NCBI GenBank assembly: GCA_035335645.1 | Contig: DAOQMM010000003.1 | Coordinates: forward strand, 26,477 to 90,476 | DNA: 64,000 nucleotides | DNA from: Zoogloea sp035335645 | GTDB lineage: Bacteria; Pseudomonadota; Gammaproteobacteria; Burkholderiales; Rhodocyclaceae | Direction: 5' to 3' | Shown: piece after piece, positions 17,401 to 32,400 of the stretch | How positions within the stretch are numbered: position 1 is the first letter of the stretch | Layout: each line of letters begins with the position of its first letter | Notes under the pieces: model-generated | What the model was told of the DNA's origin: nothing | The model's input: the letters and a program-made list of their open reading frames with translations, nothing else | Database searches by the model: none | Position numbers and translations under genes: made by a program

Positions 17401-20400
17401 ACCCTCAACCCCGGTACCCACTTCATCGACGTCTGGTCCACGTCGGGCGCGTCGGCTGATTTCGCATTCAGCGTCTTGCCCGTGTCCGCAGCAAAGCCGA
17501 TTGATGTCAATCAGATGGTCTCCGGTACGCTTGATCCGGCCAATGGCATCGCTGCGTACAGCTTTGACGGCCAGGCCGGCGATCAGCTCAACCTGTCTGC
17601 CCTGTCGAGCTCCCAGCCCTATTACAACATGGCCTGGCGCCTCATCGGTCCCTCGGGGCAGCAGGTGGCGTCCTACTATTTCTATAACTTCACGCCGTCA
17701 GCACTTCCGGAATCCGGCAAATACCTGTTGCTGGTGGAAGGCAACAACAGCCTCTCCGGTCAGCTCAATTTCAGCTTCCAGGTCAATCGACCCGTGGTGG
17801 TGCCGCCCGTGGGCATCACGCTCGATACCACGATCAATGGCAATCACGGCACCACAGCCCAGAACGACCGTTACAGCTTCCATCTCGACCAGTCGACCCG
17901 CGTCTATTTCGATTACCTGAGCGGCAGCACCAATCTCAACTGGAGCCTCGCCGGTCCACGCGGAACGATCATCAGCCAGCGGGGCCTGTATAGCGACACC
18001 GCCGACTACAGCGGTCCTGCCAGCATCGATCTCGCCGCCGGTGATTACATTGTGACCATCAGCGGGGGCGCCACCGGGGCCTATGCCTTCCGACTGGTCA
18101 ACGAAGAGAACAAGCCGGTCATTGCCTATGGCGACGTGGTGAAGAGCCAGCTCTCGCCCGGTAGCGAGATGGAGATGTTCAGCTTCGACGCCCAGGCGGG
18201 CGATCAGGTCTTTGTCGATACCAAGCCGGGCACCTCTCAATATTCCAGTTACATCCGGCTGATCGATCCGTTCGGCCGTCAGGTTGCTTCGGGCTACTAT
18301 TTCTCGGACATCGACACGGTGAAGCTCGCCTATACCGGGCGCTATTCCGTGATTGTCGAGGGCTTGTACTACTACAGCGGCAACGCCACCGATTACGCCT
18401 TCTCGGTGGAGAAGGTCAGTTCCACGTCCCAGGCCATCGACGTAAATGGCACGACTGGCCTCGATCCGGTCTATGTTGCGGCGCCCGATGGCGACGCGCT
18501 GGTGCTGGGGCCTTACGGCAGCGCACAGCGTGCCAACGACCCGGCGCTCAATCTGACCGGCTCCCTGACGCTCGAGGCGCGCGTCAAGGTGAACAGTTTC
18601 GCCAACGGCTGGATGCCGCTGATCGTCAAGGACGACGGCGACTCCAATCACCGTACCTATTCGATGTGGATCAACAGCGGCGGTTACGTGCTGCTCACCT
18701 CCAGTGACCAGTATTACGATCAGTCCGTCAGCACCAACTCCGGCACCATCAAGCTGGGCGAATGGGTAGACATTGCGGGGGTCATCGACCGTACGAGCGG
18801 CCAGTTGCGCATTTACCTCAATGGCCAGCTGGCCGTCAGCGGGTCGCTGCGCACCAACGCGGCTTTCAGTCACGGTGGCCCGCTGCTGATCGGTGCCACC
18901 AACGAAAACTGGAACGGCTGGGCCAATTTCGACGGTGCCATCGATACCGTGCGCATCTGGAACGGCGTCCGGACGCAGACCCAGATCGACACGGATCGCA
19001 GCACGGCACCGGCACCGGACGCGGCCGGGCTGGTGGCCGACTATCGATTCGCCGCCTCGGGGGGCTCGACCCTCGTCGACTCCAGCGCACACGGTCTCAA
19101 TGGTGCGGTGGTCAATACCCTGACCGGGATGCCCGGCACGATCGTCGGGCGGATCGACCGGGCAGGGGGCTCGGCGGCCTACACCTTCACGCTGACCGGA
19201 CCGCGGACCTTCTATGTGGATACGCTGTTGCCGAGCCGCAGCGATTTCCGCTGGTCCCTGAGCGGTCCTTCCGGCTTGCTGGTGAATCGGGCGGCCTTCA
19301 CCGACACCGAGCAGATCGTGACTCTCGATGCCGGCGACTACTCGCTGGTGGTGGATGGCGATGGCGACGTGACCGGCGGCTTCGCCCTGCGCTTGATGGA
19401 TCTTTCAGCCACCACGGCGATCACCTACGATCAGGTCGTGAGCGGCACCCTGACGCCGTCCTCAGGGGCCACGGCCTACACCTTCAACGCCGTCGCCGGC
19501 GATCGGGCGTATTTCGATGCCCTCAGCAACTCCACGGGCAACATCCGCTGGCGCCTGCTGGATCCGTATGGCAACACCGCCTTCAGCTACCGTGGGCTCA
19601 GTGACGTGGACACCCTGACGTTGGGGTTCACCGGCGCCTATACGCTGCTGGTGGAGGGCTACTACGGCGACATGACGACGGCCTCGTACAGCTTCAACGT
19701 GCGCCGGGTCGTGGACAGTGTGACGCCGCTGGTGATCGGCCAGTCCTCGGGCCTCGATCCGCGCTGGGTCCCGGGCAAGTCGGGCAATGCGGTGCAGCTC
19801 GATGGCTACGACTGGGTCGAGGCGCCCGCTACGGATGCTCTCAATCTGACGGGTTCCAGCACCACCGAATTCTGGTTCAAGGCCGACGCCTATTCCGGTA
19901 CGTGGACGCCTCTCGTCTTCAAGGGCAATGGCGACTCGAACCAGCGCCAGGTCACCGTATGGCTCAATAACGCCGGCTATCTCCACCTGTCCACCAACAC
20001 GAACGGCACCTGGCAGGGTGTGTCCACCAATGTCGGCAGCGTCCAGCTGGGTCAGTGGGAACACGTCGCGGCGGTCATCGACCGTATCGGCAACCGCCTC
20101 AAGGTGTACATCAATGGCACGCTGGCGGTTGACGGGGGCCTCGCGGGAGGATCGGCCCTGTCGAACAGCAAGCCGCTCATGTTCGGCAGCGCCCTCGAGA
20201 GCTACCCGCGCTTCACCGGCAGCCTGGACGACGTGCGCATCTGGAACACGGTGCGCGGGGCCAGTGACATCGCGACCGACATGAGCACCGCCCTGTCCGG
20301 CAATGAAGCCGGGCTGGTGGCGTATTACCGGCTTGACGAGAGCGCCGGACGCAGTGTGGCGGACACGTCCAGCCAGAACAGTCCGGCGACCGTGCGCCAC

Positions 20401-23400
20401 ATCCTGCAAAGTCTCAGCGGGACTGCGGTGGAAGGCGCGATCACGACGCCCGGCCAGCAGGTCAGGTACACCTTCTCCCTGGCCAGCGCCAAGCGTCTGG
20501 CCATGGACAGCTTCACCACCAACAGCAACATCTACTGGACGCTCACGGGCCCGCGCGGCACGGTGATTTCCAATCGCACCCTGAGCTACAGCGATGCCGC
20601 CGAGATCGGCGGAACGTCGCCGTCCATGGACCTCGGCGCCGGCGATTATGTGCTCACCATCGATGGCTACGCAGACACCACGGGCCCGTTTGCCTTCCGG
20701 CTGATGGACCTGAACGCCGGCTCGAACCTGGCCTACGACACGCCTGTGTCCGGCACGCTCGATCCGGGCAGTTCCAACACGGTCTATCACTTTACCGGTA
20801 CGTCTGGGGATCGCCTGTTCTTCAACGCGACGTCCCTCACCAATGCAGGGCAGACACCCTACGTCCGTCTGCTCGATCCCCGCGGTCAGCAGGTGTGGAG
20901 CAATTATTTCAGCAACATCGACGTCTTCAGTCTGGCGGCGACCGGTGATTACACCCTCGTCATCGAGGGGTCGGCGTATCAGACCGTCCCCATCGGCTAC
21001 GGCTTCACCCTGTACCGGGTGACCGACGACAAGACGAGCCTGACCCTCGACAGCACCGTCAACGGCACGCTCGCCATCCCTGGTCAGACCGATCAGTTCT
21101 CCTTCCATCTGGCCCAGGACACGCGGGTCTATTTCGACTCCCTCACCGCCAACAGCAGTCTTACCTGGACCCTCGCGGGGGCCTCGGGGACCGTGGTAAG
21201 CCGCAATTTCTACTATTCGGATTCCGATGGCCTGGGCGGGACCAATCCGTTCATGCTGCTGCGGGCTGGCGACTACACCCTGACGGTGGACGGTTCCGGG
21301 AACACGACCGGGGCCTACGCGTTCCGGCTGCTCACGGCGGCCTCCGCAGAGGCGATCACCGTCGGCACCGAGGTCAATACCAGCTTCGATCCGTACGCCT
21401 CGCATCTCTATTCATTCGATGCCGCGGCGGGCGATCAGGTGATGCTCGACTTCCTCGACCGCACGAGCAGCTTCTACCCGATCTGGCGGCTCTTCGATAC
21501 GGACGGACAGCAACTCTTCTACAACTACCTCTACAACGACAGCGGCACCCTGACCCTGCCCAAGGCCGGGCATTATCTGATTGCCATCGAACCCCGCATC
21601 TATGATGGCAGCGGGACGGCACGCTTCCAGGTCACGTCCCAAGGCCATGTGGACCTGCCTGCGCCGCCCGTGGGTGACCCGATCACCCTGGGCGCGCAGG
21701 TCAATGGCAACCTGACCTCCGGGACGGACAGCAAGACCTACGCCCTGGATCTGAGCGATGCCAGGCGTCTGTATTTCGATGTCCTGAGCAACACGCCCTA
21801 CGTCCAGTGGAGCCTGACCGGGCCCAGCGGCGCGCTGGTCACCAGCCGCTATTTCTATTCCTCGGACGGCAGCAACGCCAGCTCCTACGGCAACACGCCC
21901 ATTCTGGATCTGGCGGCCGGTCACTACACTCTGACGGTTGGCGGCAGCGCTGGCGCCTTTGCCTTCCGCCTGCTCGATCTTGTGGCGGCGACCGCGGTCA
22001 CCCTCGACAGCAGTGGCAAGGCGGACGTGTCCGGTCAGCTTTCGCCGCGCAGCGAGACGGATGCCTACAGCTTCACCGCGACGGCGGGCGAGCGTTATTA
22101 CTTCCAGCGTCTGCAGGGGAACTACAACAGCGCCTTCTGGCGCCTGATCGGACCCTCCGGACAGGTGGTCATGGGGCCGTCCGACCAGTGGTACGACGTG
22201 GAGAACGTCACCCTGCCGGAAGCCGGCACCTATACCCTGCTCATCGAAGGGCCCTACTACTACACGGACACGGCCAACTACAGCTTCCGCATCTCGCGCA
22301 TCACGGACCCGGCCCCGGTCACAATCGATCTGGGTCAGGTCGTCAGCGGCAGCATCGATTCGGCGGGGCAGGTCAGTCATTACACGCTGGTCCTCGACCA
22401 GGCGCGGCAGGTCTATTTCGATACCCTCGGATCGGCAAACGACGGCGCGGTCGCCTGGACGCTGAGCAATTCCCTGTTGGGCAGCGTGGTGAACAGCCGC
22501 GCGTTCAGTCAGAGCAATGCCTACGACCGCTCCGGCAACGGCGTGCTGCTCGATCTGGCGGCGGGCACCTACGATCTGGTCGTTGATGGCGCGGGCAGCT
22601 TCACCGGGGCCTACAAGTTCCGCCTCCTCGACACCACGGCGGCGGCCACCACCATCACCCTCGACAGCACCGTGGTTGCCAACGTGGACCCGGCGGACAG
22701 CACCCGGTTCTACCGTTTCGACGCCACCGCCGGTCAGCGTGTGTTCTTCGACATGCTGGGCAGCACCGGTTCGACACCTTATTGGCGTGTCATCGGCCCC
22801 CATGGTGAGGTGGTCCAGGACGTGCAATGGGGCGGGTCGGACCGGGATGTGACCACCCTGCCGTCCAGCGGCAGCTATCTGCTGATGGTGGAGGGCGTCC
22901 GCAATGCGACGGGGACGGCGTCCCTGAGCTTCAATCTCCGGACGGTCACCGACAAGACGGACACCCTGACCCTCGGCAGCACGGTCAATGCGTCCATCGA
23001 CGCGCCGGGCCAGACCAGCCGCTACACCTTCACGCTGGGTGACAGGAAGCGGGTGTTCTTCGATGCCCTCAACTACAACGGCAATGTCACGTGGTCCCTG
23101 ACCGGACCGCGCGGTGTTGTGGTCAGCAGTCGCGCCTTCGGCTCGTCCGACGGGACGACCAATCAGCCCTGGCTGGACCTGCCGGCCGGCGATTATCAAC
23201 TCGTCTTCGATGCCCCCGGCGATTCCACCGGGGCCTTCCAGTTCCGGCTGCTCGACGTGGCCCAGGCGACGGCCATCACGCCGGGCACGGTGGTCACCGG
23301 GGTCCTCAGCCCGGTGGCCGAGATGTCCCTCTATACGCTGGCCCTGCAGGCCGGTGACCGCATCTACCTCGACAGCCTCGGCGTGGACCGCAATGCCTAC

Positions 23401-26400
23401 GATCTGTCCTGGCGTCTGCTCGATCCCTACGGGCGCATCGTGGCGAGCCCCGGCGGCTTCGTCGACGTGGATGTCACGACGGCGGCCTTCAGCGGCAATT
23501 ACATGCTGATCGTCGAAGGTCAGCCCGCCGCCGTCGGCACCGCCAATTACAGCTTCAACATCTCTCCGGCGCCGCTCTCCAAGGTCGTGCCCATCGCCAT
23601 CGGCGATCAGCCGGGCGCGGACCTCGTCGTCTCCAACCTGGCGGTCACGCCGGTGTCCAGCGACGTGCATTCGGGCGGTCAGGTCGTCCTCAGCTGGGAT
23701 ACCGTCAACGCCGGCACCCTGCCCACCAGCGGCAGCTGGAAGGACCAGATCGTCGTCCGCAACAGCCGCGGTGAACTGATCTACACCCAGCTCGTCGACC
23801 ACGATGAAGCGGTCGATGGCCCGCTGGCGTCCGGCGCCAAGCAGAGTCACAGCCTTACCCTGACGTTGCCGGACGGCAACCGCGGGGCGGGCACCCTCAG
23901 CTTCCGTGTCACCACGGACGTGGAGAACACCGTTGCGGAGCTCGGCTCCGGCGGCGCTGCGGAACTCAACAACGCGGCCACCGTGAGCGTCGCCTCGACC
24001 CTTTCGCCCTACGCCGACCTGCAGGTGGCCAACCTGAACGTCAGCCCGGCGGCCGGGTGGGCGCCGGGGTCCCAGGTCACGCTCAGCTGGCGTGACGTGA
24101 ATGCCGGCGTGGGTGCCACCTCGGGTGGCTGGACCGACAGCATCGTGGTGCGTAACCTCAGCACGGGCCGGACCTTCTATGTGGGCAGCCTGGCCTATGA
24201 CGCCACGGCAAACGGCGATCTGGGCGCGGGAGACGGTCGCGATCGGCAATTGACGCTGGTGTGGCCGGCCGACGCGCAGGGCATCGGCCGCTTTGAATTC
24301 AGCGTCGTGGCCGACGCCCAGGGCCAGATCTTCGAGAACAACGCCAACGATTCGGCGGAGAGCAACAACACGGCGGCCCTCACCGTCACCTCCGCGCCGG
24401 ATCTCGTGGTGGGCAACCTGCGCACCACCCCGTCCAGCACCGAGTCGGGTTCGTCAGTCACGGTGCAATGGGACACCGTCAACCAGGGCCTCGCCGGAAC
24501 CCTCGGCAGCTGGGTGGAGCGGGTCACCGTGGTGAACCCCGCGACGGGCGAGACCCTCGTGGATACGCGCCTGACCTACGATCCGAGCGTGGCCAACGCC
24601 GGCAACATTGCCGCCGGTGCAAATCGCAACCGGTCGTATACCTTCACGCTGCCCGAAGGCCAGCGTGCAGTGGGCGCGCTCAACGTCACCGTCAGTCTGG
24701 ATTACAACGGCCAGCTGGTCGAATCCGACGAAACCAACAACAGCGCCAATGTTGTCCTCAACGTGGCGAAGAAGAAATACGCCGATCTGGCCCCGGTCAG
24801 CCTGGAGGCGCCGCCCAGCGCCCGTGGGGGCGACACCGTGACCCTGCGGTGGACCGTCACCAACCAGGGCGATGCGCCCACCGGGACCCAGTGGACCGAC
24901 CGCATCGTGCTGTCCGCCGATGGCATCTACGGCAACGCCGACGACGTGGTGCTGGTCACCGCGCCTCACTTTGGCAGTCTCGCACCGGGCGAGTCCTACA
25001 CCCAGGAGCGCCAGGTCGTCCTGCCCCAGCGCGTAGATGGCGCTTACAAGCTGTTCCTGCGTACGGACGTGAACGCCGAGGTGCTGGAACCCGATACCCG
25101 CGCCAACAATCTATTCGGCCCCAAGGCGATCAACATCGCCGCGCCCCATGCCGACCTGGTCGTCGAGGCCGTCTCGGCGCCGACTGCGGCCCAGAGTGGC
25201 GATTCGGTGAAGGTCTCGTGGCGCGTGCGCAACACCGGTGACTCCACCACGGACTCAAGCCAGTGGAAGGACTACGTCTACCTGTCCAGCGACAATCAGC
25301 TCGACGCGAGCGACATCCTGCTGGCCCAGGTGGATCATACGGGCCAGTTCCTCGCCGTTGGCGACAGCTACACGGCGTCGGCAAACGTCTTCCTGACGTA
25401 CGGCCTGACCGGCAATTACAGCTTCATCGTCCGCACCGATGCGGAAAACCGGGTCTTCGAGGCCAACTTCGAGACCAACAACACCACGGCCGCGCTGCAG
25501 ACCACCAAGGTCACGCCGGCGCCGGTGCCCGATCTCCAGGTGAGCGCCATCACCCTGCCTGCGCAGATCGTGTCCGGGCAGACGGCCCATGTGGCATGGA
25601 CCGTCAACAACGGAGGGGGTGGCACGGCGAAGGGTCCGTGGACCGACCGCGTTTACCTGAGCACCGACGGGACCCTCAACAGCCCCACCTTCCTGGGTGA
25701 TGTGGCCCACACCGGCAATCTGGACGCCGGCGGCAGCCTGTCGTCGTCCCTCGATTTCATCGTGCCGGCCCTGGCTGACGGCAACTACCGCATCGTCATC
25801 GTGACCGATGTGAATGGCCAGATCTACGAAGGCGGCAGCGGAAGTGCCGGCGAAAACAACCAGTTTGCCGCCACGGTGCCTGTGGCCCTCGTGCATCCGG
25901 ACCTGGTGCCGCTCCAGCTCGATGCGCCGTCCACCGCCGTATCCGGCAATCGCGTGACACTCACCTACACGATCCGCAACGACGGGACCGGTGCGGCGGG
26001 CGGCGACTGGATCGACCGGATCTACCTCTCGCGCGACACCACCGTTGACGCCAGCGACACCCTGCTGGCCACCCGCGCCGTGTCCGGCCCGCTGGCGGCG
26101 GGGCAGGGCTATGGCGGCAGCGTGGACTTCGATCTGCCCCTGGGCGCCCAGGGCACCTATTACCTGCTGGTGGCGGCGGATGCCAACAACCAGCTGCCCG
26201 AGCGCAATGCCGAGGGGAACAACGTTGCTTCGCGTCAGCTCGACGTGACCCTGGACCAGTATGCACAGCTCGTCACCACCGACGTCCAGGCGCCGACCCT
26301 GACCATTGGTGACCCGGCCCAGATCACCGTGAGTTGGACCGTCGCCAACCAGGGCACAGGGGTCGGCCGCACCTCCACCTGGACCGACGCCCTCATTGCG

Positions 26401-29400
26401 TCCACCGACAGCATCGTTGGCAACAGCGACGACAAGGTAGTGGGCGAGTTCGTCCATACCGGCGGCCTGGCCGTTGGCGATTCCTACAGCCGCACCGAAA
26501 CCTTCCTGCTGCCGGCCTACTTCCAGGGCCGCTACCACTTCTTCGTCAAGACCGACGCCAAGAACGCGGTCTTCGAGAACGGCAACGAAGCCGACAACGC
26601 CAAGGAGTCGCCGCAGATCTTCGACGTGATGTCGATTCCCTACGCCGACCTGGTGGTAAGCGCCGCCAGCGCGCCGACCACGGCCAGTTCCGGCCAGACC
26701 ATGAGCGTGACGTGGACGGTCGCCAACACGGGCATCGGCCCCACGGACATTCCCGGCTGGAACGATGAGGTCGTGCTCACCTCCGATGCGGCAGGCAACA
26801 ACGTGGTGGCCAACCTGGGCAGCTTCACCCACCTGGGTGTGCTGGCTGCGGGCGACAGCTATACCCGCACCCAGGACGTATCGATTCCCAACGGCCTGTC
26901 GGGCAGTTACTACGTACGCGTCCGTTCCTTCGGGCCCTTCGAGTTCGTCTACACCCAGAACAACACCCGCGTCGCCGGGCCGGTGCAGATCGCCCTGTCG
27001 CCGTCGCCCGACCTGCAGGTGACCGACATCCAGACGCCGTCCACCGCCAACGAGGGTGACTACATCGACGTCAAGTGGACCGTCACCAATAACGGCGCCG
27101 CCAAGGCCGACGGGTCGTGGACCGATATGGTCTACATGCGCAAGGTGGGTCAGCCCAACGATCCGGGCATCTACCTGGGCACCTTCAGTTTCGACGCTGG
27201 CGGGCTGGATGCCGGCAAGTCATATACCCGTACCGAGCGTTTCAAGCTGCCGGCACGGACCGAAGGCGTGTATCAGGCGGTCGTGGTCACCAATGCCAAC
27301 GCCAACAGCGGCGGCGTCTACGAATACGGCACGGCGGCCGCCAACAACACCACCGCCGATGATCAGATCCTGCAGGTGGCCCTGCTGCCGCGGCCGGATC
27401 TCCAGGTCGGTACCGTCGTGGCGCCGTCCAGCGCGTCGGCGGGGGCGGCCGTGTCCCTGCGCTTCAGCATCATCAACCAGGGCACCGTGCCCACCGCCAC
27501 GCCCCACTGGAAGGACAACGTCTACCTCTCGCTGGACAACAAGCTCACCGGCGACGATCTGCTGATCGGCAGCTACGACAACGGTGCCGCCCTCAATCCG
27601 GGCGAGCAGTACGCCACCGAGAGCGGCAGCCTGCAGATCCCGATCCGTTTCCGCGGCGACGTCTTCCTGATCGTCCAGGCGGACGGCAGCGGCTCGGTGG
27701 ACGAATACCCCAACGACGCCAACAACATCACCGCGGTCCCGCTCTACGTCAATCCCTACCCGCTGGCCGACCTGGTCACCGGTGGCGTGGTGGCGCCGGC
27801 CCAGGCCGTGGAAGGGGCCAACATCGAGGTGCGCTACACCGTCGCCAACAAGGGCAGCGGCACCACCGCGAGCAATTCCGGCGCCGCCTCGTGGACCGAC
27901 ACCATCTGGCTGTCCCGCGACAAGACCCGCCCCAATGCAGGCGGCAACAGCGCAGTCATGATCGGCACCGTGCAGCACAACGGCGCCCTCAAGGTGGGCG
28001 AGAGCTACGACGTGGTGACCAACGTCAACCTGCCGTCCCATCTCACCTCCGGCACCTACTACGTCACCGTGTGGAGCGATTCCTACGATGTGATCCTGGA
28101 GGACACCCTCGCCAGCAACCTCAACCCGGACGATCCCCACGAGCTCGACAACAACAACTACAAAGCCCGGGCCATCGACATCATTGGCGGCTTCGAACCA
28201 CCGCCGCCCGACCTGAAGATCACGGCCCTCACGGCGTCGCCCCAGGCGTCCACGAGCAGTGATCTCACGGTCAACTGGACCGTCACCAATGCCGGCGCCG
28301 GCGAGGCGTCGGGCAAGTGGTATGACGTCTTCTGGCTGTCCGACAAGCCGGACCTCAATGCGTCGGGTGCCAAGCAGTGGTATCTCGGCTCGATCCTCCA
28401 CGATGGGGGCACCGCGCCCGGCGCCAGTTATTCCGCGTCGGCCACCTTCGCACTGAACCCGGCCGCGGCGGGCAAGTACCTCATCGCCTACACGGATTTC
28501 GACCCGTATGTCGGCAAACCCTACGACGTCGTCGAAGGCAATGAGGACAACAACACCCGTGTCACCGACACCAGCGTCACCGCGGTGCCGGCCGACCTGA
28601 AGGTCGTCACCATCGCCGCGCCGTCCGAGAACTTCTCGGGCGAGAAGACCACCGTCACCTGGACCGTCAAGAACTACGGCGGCGACGTGTGGTCCGGCAC
28701 GCGCTACTGGCTGGACAGCGTCTACCTGTCGCCCGACCCGGTCTTCCTGCCCGAGCGGGCCACGGCCCTGGGCACCTTTGTCCACAGCAACAAGGACGGT
28801 CTCGCGGCCGGCGCCAGCTACACCCAGAGCGCTGACGTGGTGCTGCCCCGTGGCATCGGCGGCAATTATTTCCTCTACGTCATCACCGACGCCAACCCCT
28901 ACGACCCGCGCTTCCCCAACGGCGAGACGGATCAGGGCGACAACGCGTATTTCCGCGACGTCTACTACCCCGGCAGCGCCTACGAAGGCGTGGGCGGCGA
29001 GCAGAACAACCGCGGTATCGGCAACATCCCCGTCACCTACCGGGAACCCGACCTGAAGGTCACTGGCCTGGTGGTGCCGCCGGATGCCCAGTCCGGCAAG
29101 ACCATCACGGTCACTTATACGGTCACCAACATCGGTAACCGGGACACCCGCGAGAACGCCTGGTGGGACCGCCTGTTCCTGTCCAAGGACGGCTCCCTCG
29201 ACACCTACGACCTGCAATTGTCGGAGGCGCGTCACTACGGCATCCTCAAGACCGGCGACAGCTACACCGGCACCGCCACCTTCAAGCTGCCCGACGGCAT
29301 CTCCGGCAACTTCAGCCTGCTGGCCTTCACCGACTCCGAGGCGGATGCCCGCCTGTCCTGGTGGAACAGCAACATCGTGCCCGAGTACCGGGGTGTGGGC

Positions 29401-32400
29401 ATCGACGCCAACAGCGACTCGGTGCCGGAATTCCGTGGCGAGGGCAACAACATCACCGTCGCCCCCTTGCCGGTGGTCGCCGCGCCGCTGGCCGATCTGC
29501 AGGTCACCACCGTGACGACGCAGGCCCACATCACGGTGGGCAACGACTTCACCGTGACCTACACCGTCGCCAACCTGGGCGGTGCCGACACGCCGCCCGA
29601 GCAGGCCGAGTGGGAGGACTACATCTACCTGTCCCGCGATCCGCTGCTGGACCTGGACAGCGATCGCTACATGACGACCGTGCGCCACGTGGGTGGCCTT
29701 GCCAAGGGCGCCAGCTACACGGTCAACCAGACCCTGCGCGCGCCGCTGGACGTGACCGGCGCCTGGTATGTCTTCGTCGTCACCGACCCGGCCCGCGGCT
29801 CGGGTCGCGGCAAGGTCTTCGAGGGCGGCCTGGAACGGAACAATGCCACCCCCAGCACGCCCGCCATCTTCGAGATGCCGCCCCCGTCCGATCTGCAGGT
29901 GGACGACATCGTCTTTGGTGGCAACGGGCAGTCGGGCGAGAACATCCACATGGAGTGGACGGTCTCCAACCACAGCACCAATCCCACCTCCACCAGCTGG
30001 ACCGACGCGGTCTACCTGTCCGACGACAACACCTGGGACATCGGCGACCGCCTCCTCGGCAAGGTCACCCACACCGGCGTGCTGGGCCAGGACGGCAGTT
30101 ACACGGCCAGCCTCGACGCCCTCATTCCGCCCACCAAGCCGGGCCAGTACCGGGTCATCGTGCGGCCGGACATCTACAACGAGGTCTATGAGGGCCCGTA
30201 CCGCTCTGCAGGTGAGGCCAACAACTTCACCACCTCGCCCAATGTGCTCAACGTCACGGTGAATGAACTGCACCTGGGCGTGTATGAGGACACCACCCTC
30301 TCCACCGGCCAGAGCCGCCTCTACAAGCTCACCGTGGGGCAGGGCCAGACCCTCAAGGTCAGCCTCACCACCGGCGACCAGGACGCCGCCAACGAGATCT
30401 TCATCCGCTACGGCGACGTGCCGGACGGCTTCCATTACGACGCCACCTACGACAATCCGCTGCAGGCCAACCAGACCGCCGTGGTGCCCTTCACCAAGCC
30501 GGGGGATTACTACGTCCTGATCCGCGGCCATGCGGAAACCCAGGCGAACACCCCGGTGCGCGTGCTCGCCGAAGTCGTACCCTTCGCCATCACCAGCGTC
30601 CACGTGGACCAGGGCGGCGACAGCCGCTGGGTGACCTTCGACGTGCGCGGCGCCCAGTTCGCCGACAACGCCATCCTCAAGGTGGTGCGGCCCGACGTGG
30701 CCGAATACGAACCGGTGAAGTGGGACGTCATCGACTCCACCTGGATCCGCGCCACCTTCGACTTCACCCATGCGCCGCTGGGGCTGTATGACCTGGAGGT
30801 CATCAACCCGAGCGGCGACAAGGCCATCATCGCCTACCGCTTCCTCATCGAGCGGGCCATGGAGACCGACGTCACCATCGGCCTGGGCGGCCCGCGCGTG
30901 CTGGCTGCCGGCGAGACCGGCACCTACGGCGTGGCCCTGCAGAGCCTCACCAACGTGGACACGCCCTACGTGCGCTTCACCTTCGGCGTGCCGGAGATGG
31001 GCAACAACCAGTACGTCTACAACCTGCCCTTCCTCAAGTACTACAACGACCTGCGCGGCCAGCCCGACACCGGCGGCGCCGACGTGCCGTGGGCGAGCCT
31101 GGATTCCGCCACCAACACCACCGGGCAGATCCTGTCGTCGGGTTATGCCTACGACGTGATCGCCGGCGGCTATGCCGGGGCGACTTTCAACGTCACCACC
31201 TACCCGCTGCTCAAGGCCCTGTCCACCCTCAACTGGGATGCCCTGCGGGTCGGCCTCTACGAGATGTACCCGGACCTGGAGAAGATCCAGGCCCTGGCGG
31301 GCGGGCCGGAGTCCATGCAGACGGCGCTGCCGGCCTACTGGGATCTGTGGCAGCAGGCCAACTCCGAAGACGGTCTGCCGGATGATTGCGTGATCCCCTT
31401 CATCCCCTACCGCTTCAACATCGTGGGGGCCGCCACCCCCATGACCCGCGACGAGTTCATCGCCGACCAGACCACCGAAGCCCTCAAGCTGCGCGCCGCC
31501 ATCCTCGGCGACACCGACCTGGACGCCAAAATCGCCGCCACCGGCACCGATGACACCACGCTCGCCGAGAAGCGCGCCGCCATCGCCCTGCGCAACCTGG
31601 CCTCCGATGCGGACGGCTGGGTGAATGCCTACCTGGGCGCCCTCGAGCAAGTGGGCATCCTGCGTCCGGTGGACGAGGCGCCACCGATCCGTCAGAACAC
31701 CAAGGTGATGAGCCTGATGAGCACCCTGGCGACCGGCATCCTGCTCGGCCCCGTGGGTGACCAGATCCGCACCACCGGCGATCTCGTCGAATTTTTCGCC
31801 AAGATCAAGACCTGGTACGGCGACACGCCCAAGACCCTGGCCGCCATCGACCATTACGAACACCGGGAGAGCGACTGCCTGGACGGCGAGATCCCCGTGC
31901 CGGCCCTGCCCAAGTACGCGGACTACAACCTCAACCTGTCGCACCCGACCTACTTCGAGACCTTCAACATCTTCGTGCCCTACGTGGGCTTCAACAAGGA
32001 CGGGGCGTCCGCTGCCACCATTGCGCTGCCCGACTACGCCTCGGTGGACGCGTCCAACCAGCTCACCGCGCTGGACTTCTCGCGCCTCTACGCCCAGGCC
32101 ATCAGCGACAGCCAGCTGGCGTCCATCTCCGGCCCGCAAGGCTACGGCGTCGATCAGTTCCTGCCCGTCGGTCAGGCGCTGCCCTATACCGTCAAGTTCG
32201 AGAATCCTGCTGCGGCGTCCAGCTCCGTCACCGAGATCCGTGTCGCCAGCGCCCTCGATCCGTCCCTGGATCCCACCACCTTCCGCCTGGGTGACATCAA
32301 GCTCGGTGACGTGACGATCCACATCCCGAGCGGTCGCGCCCTGTTCCAGGGCGACTTCGACCTGCGCAATTCCAAGGGCTACATCCTGCGCGTGTCGGCG

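Noticed and set aside
14674..23600. A CRISPR-like or recent DNA tandem array
   Set aside because: The periodicity is at protein level, unit length is about 330-370 nt and nucleotide identity between units is low, so these are diverged coding repeats.
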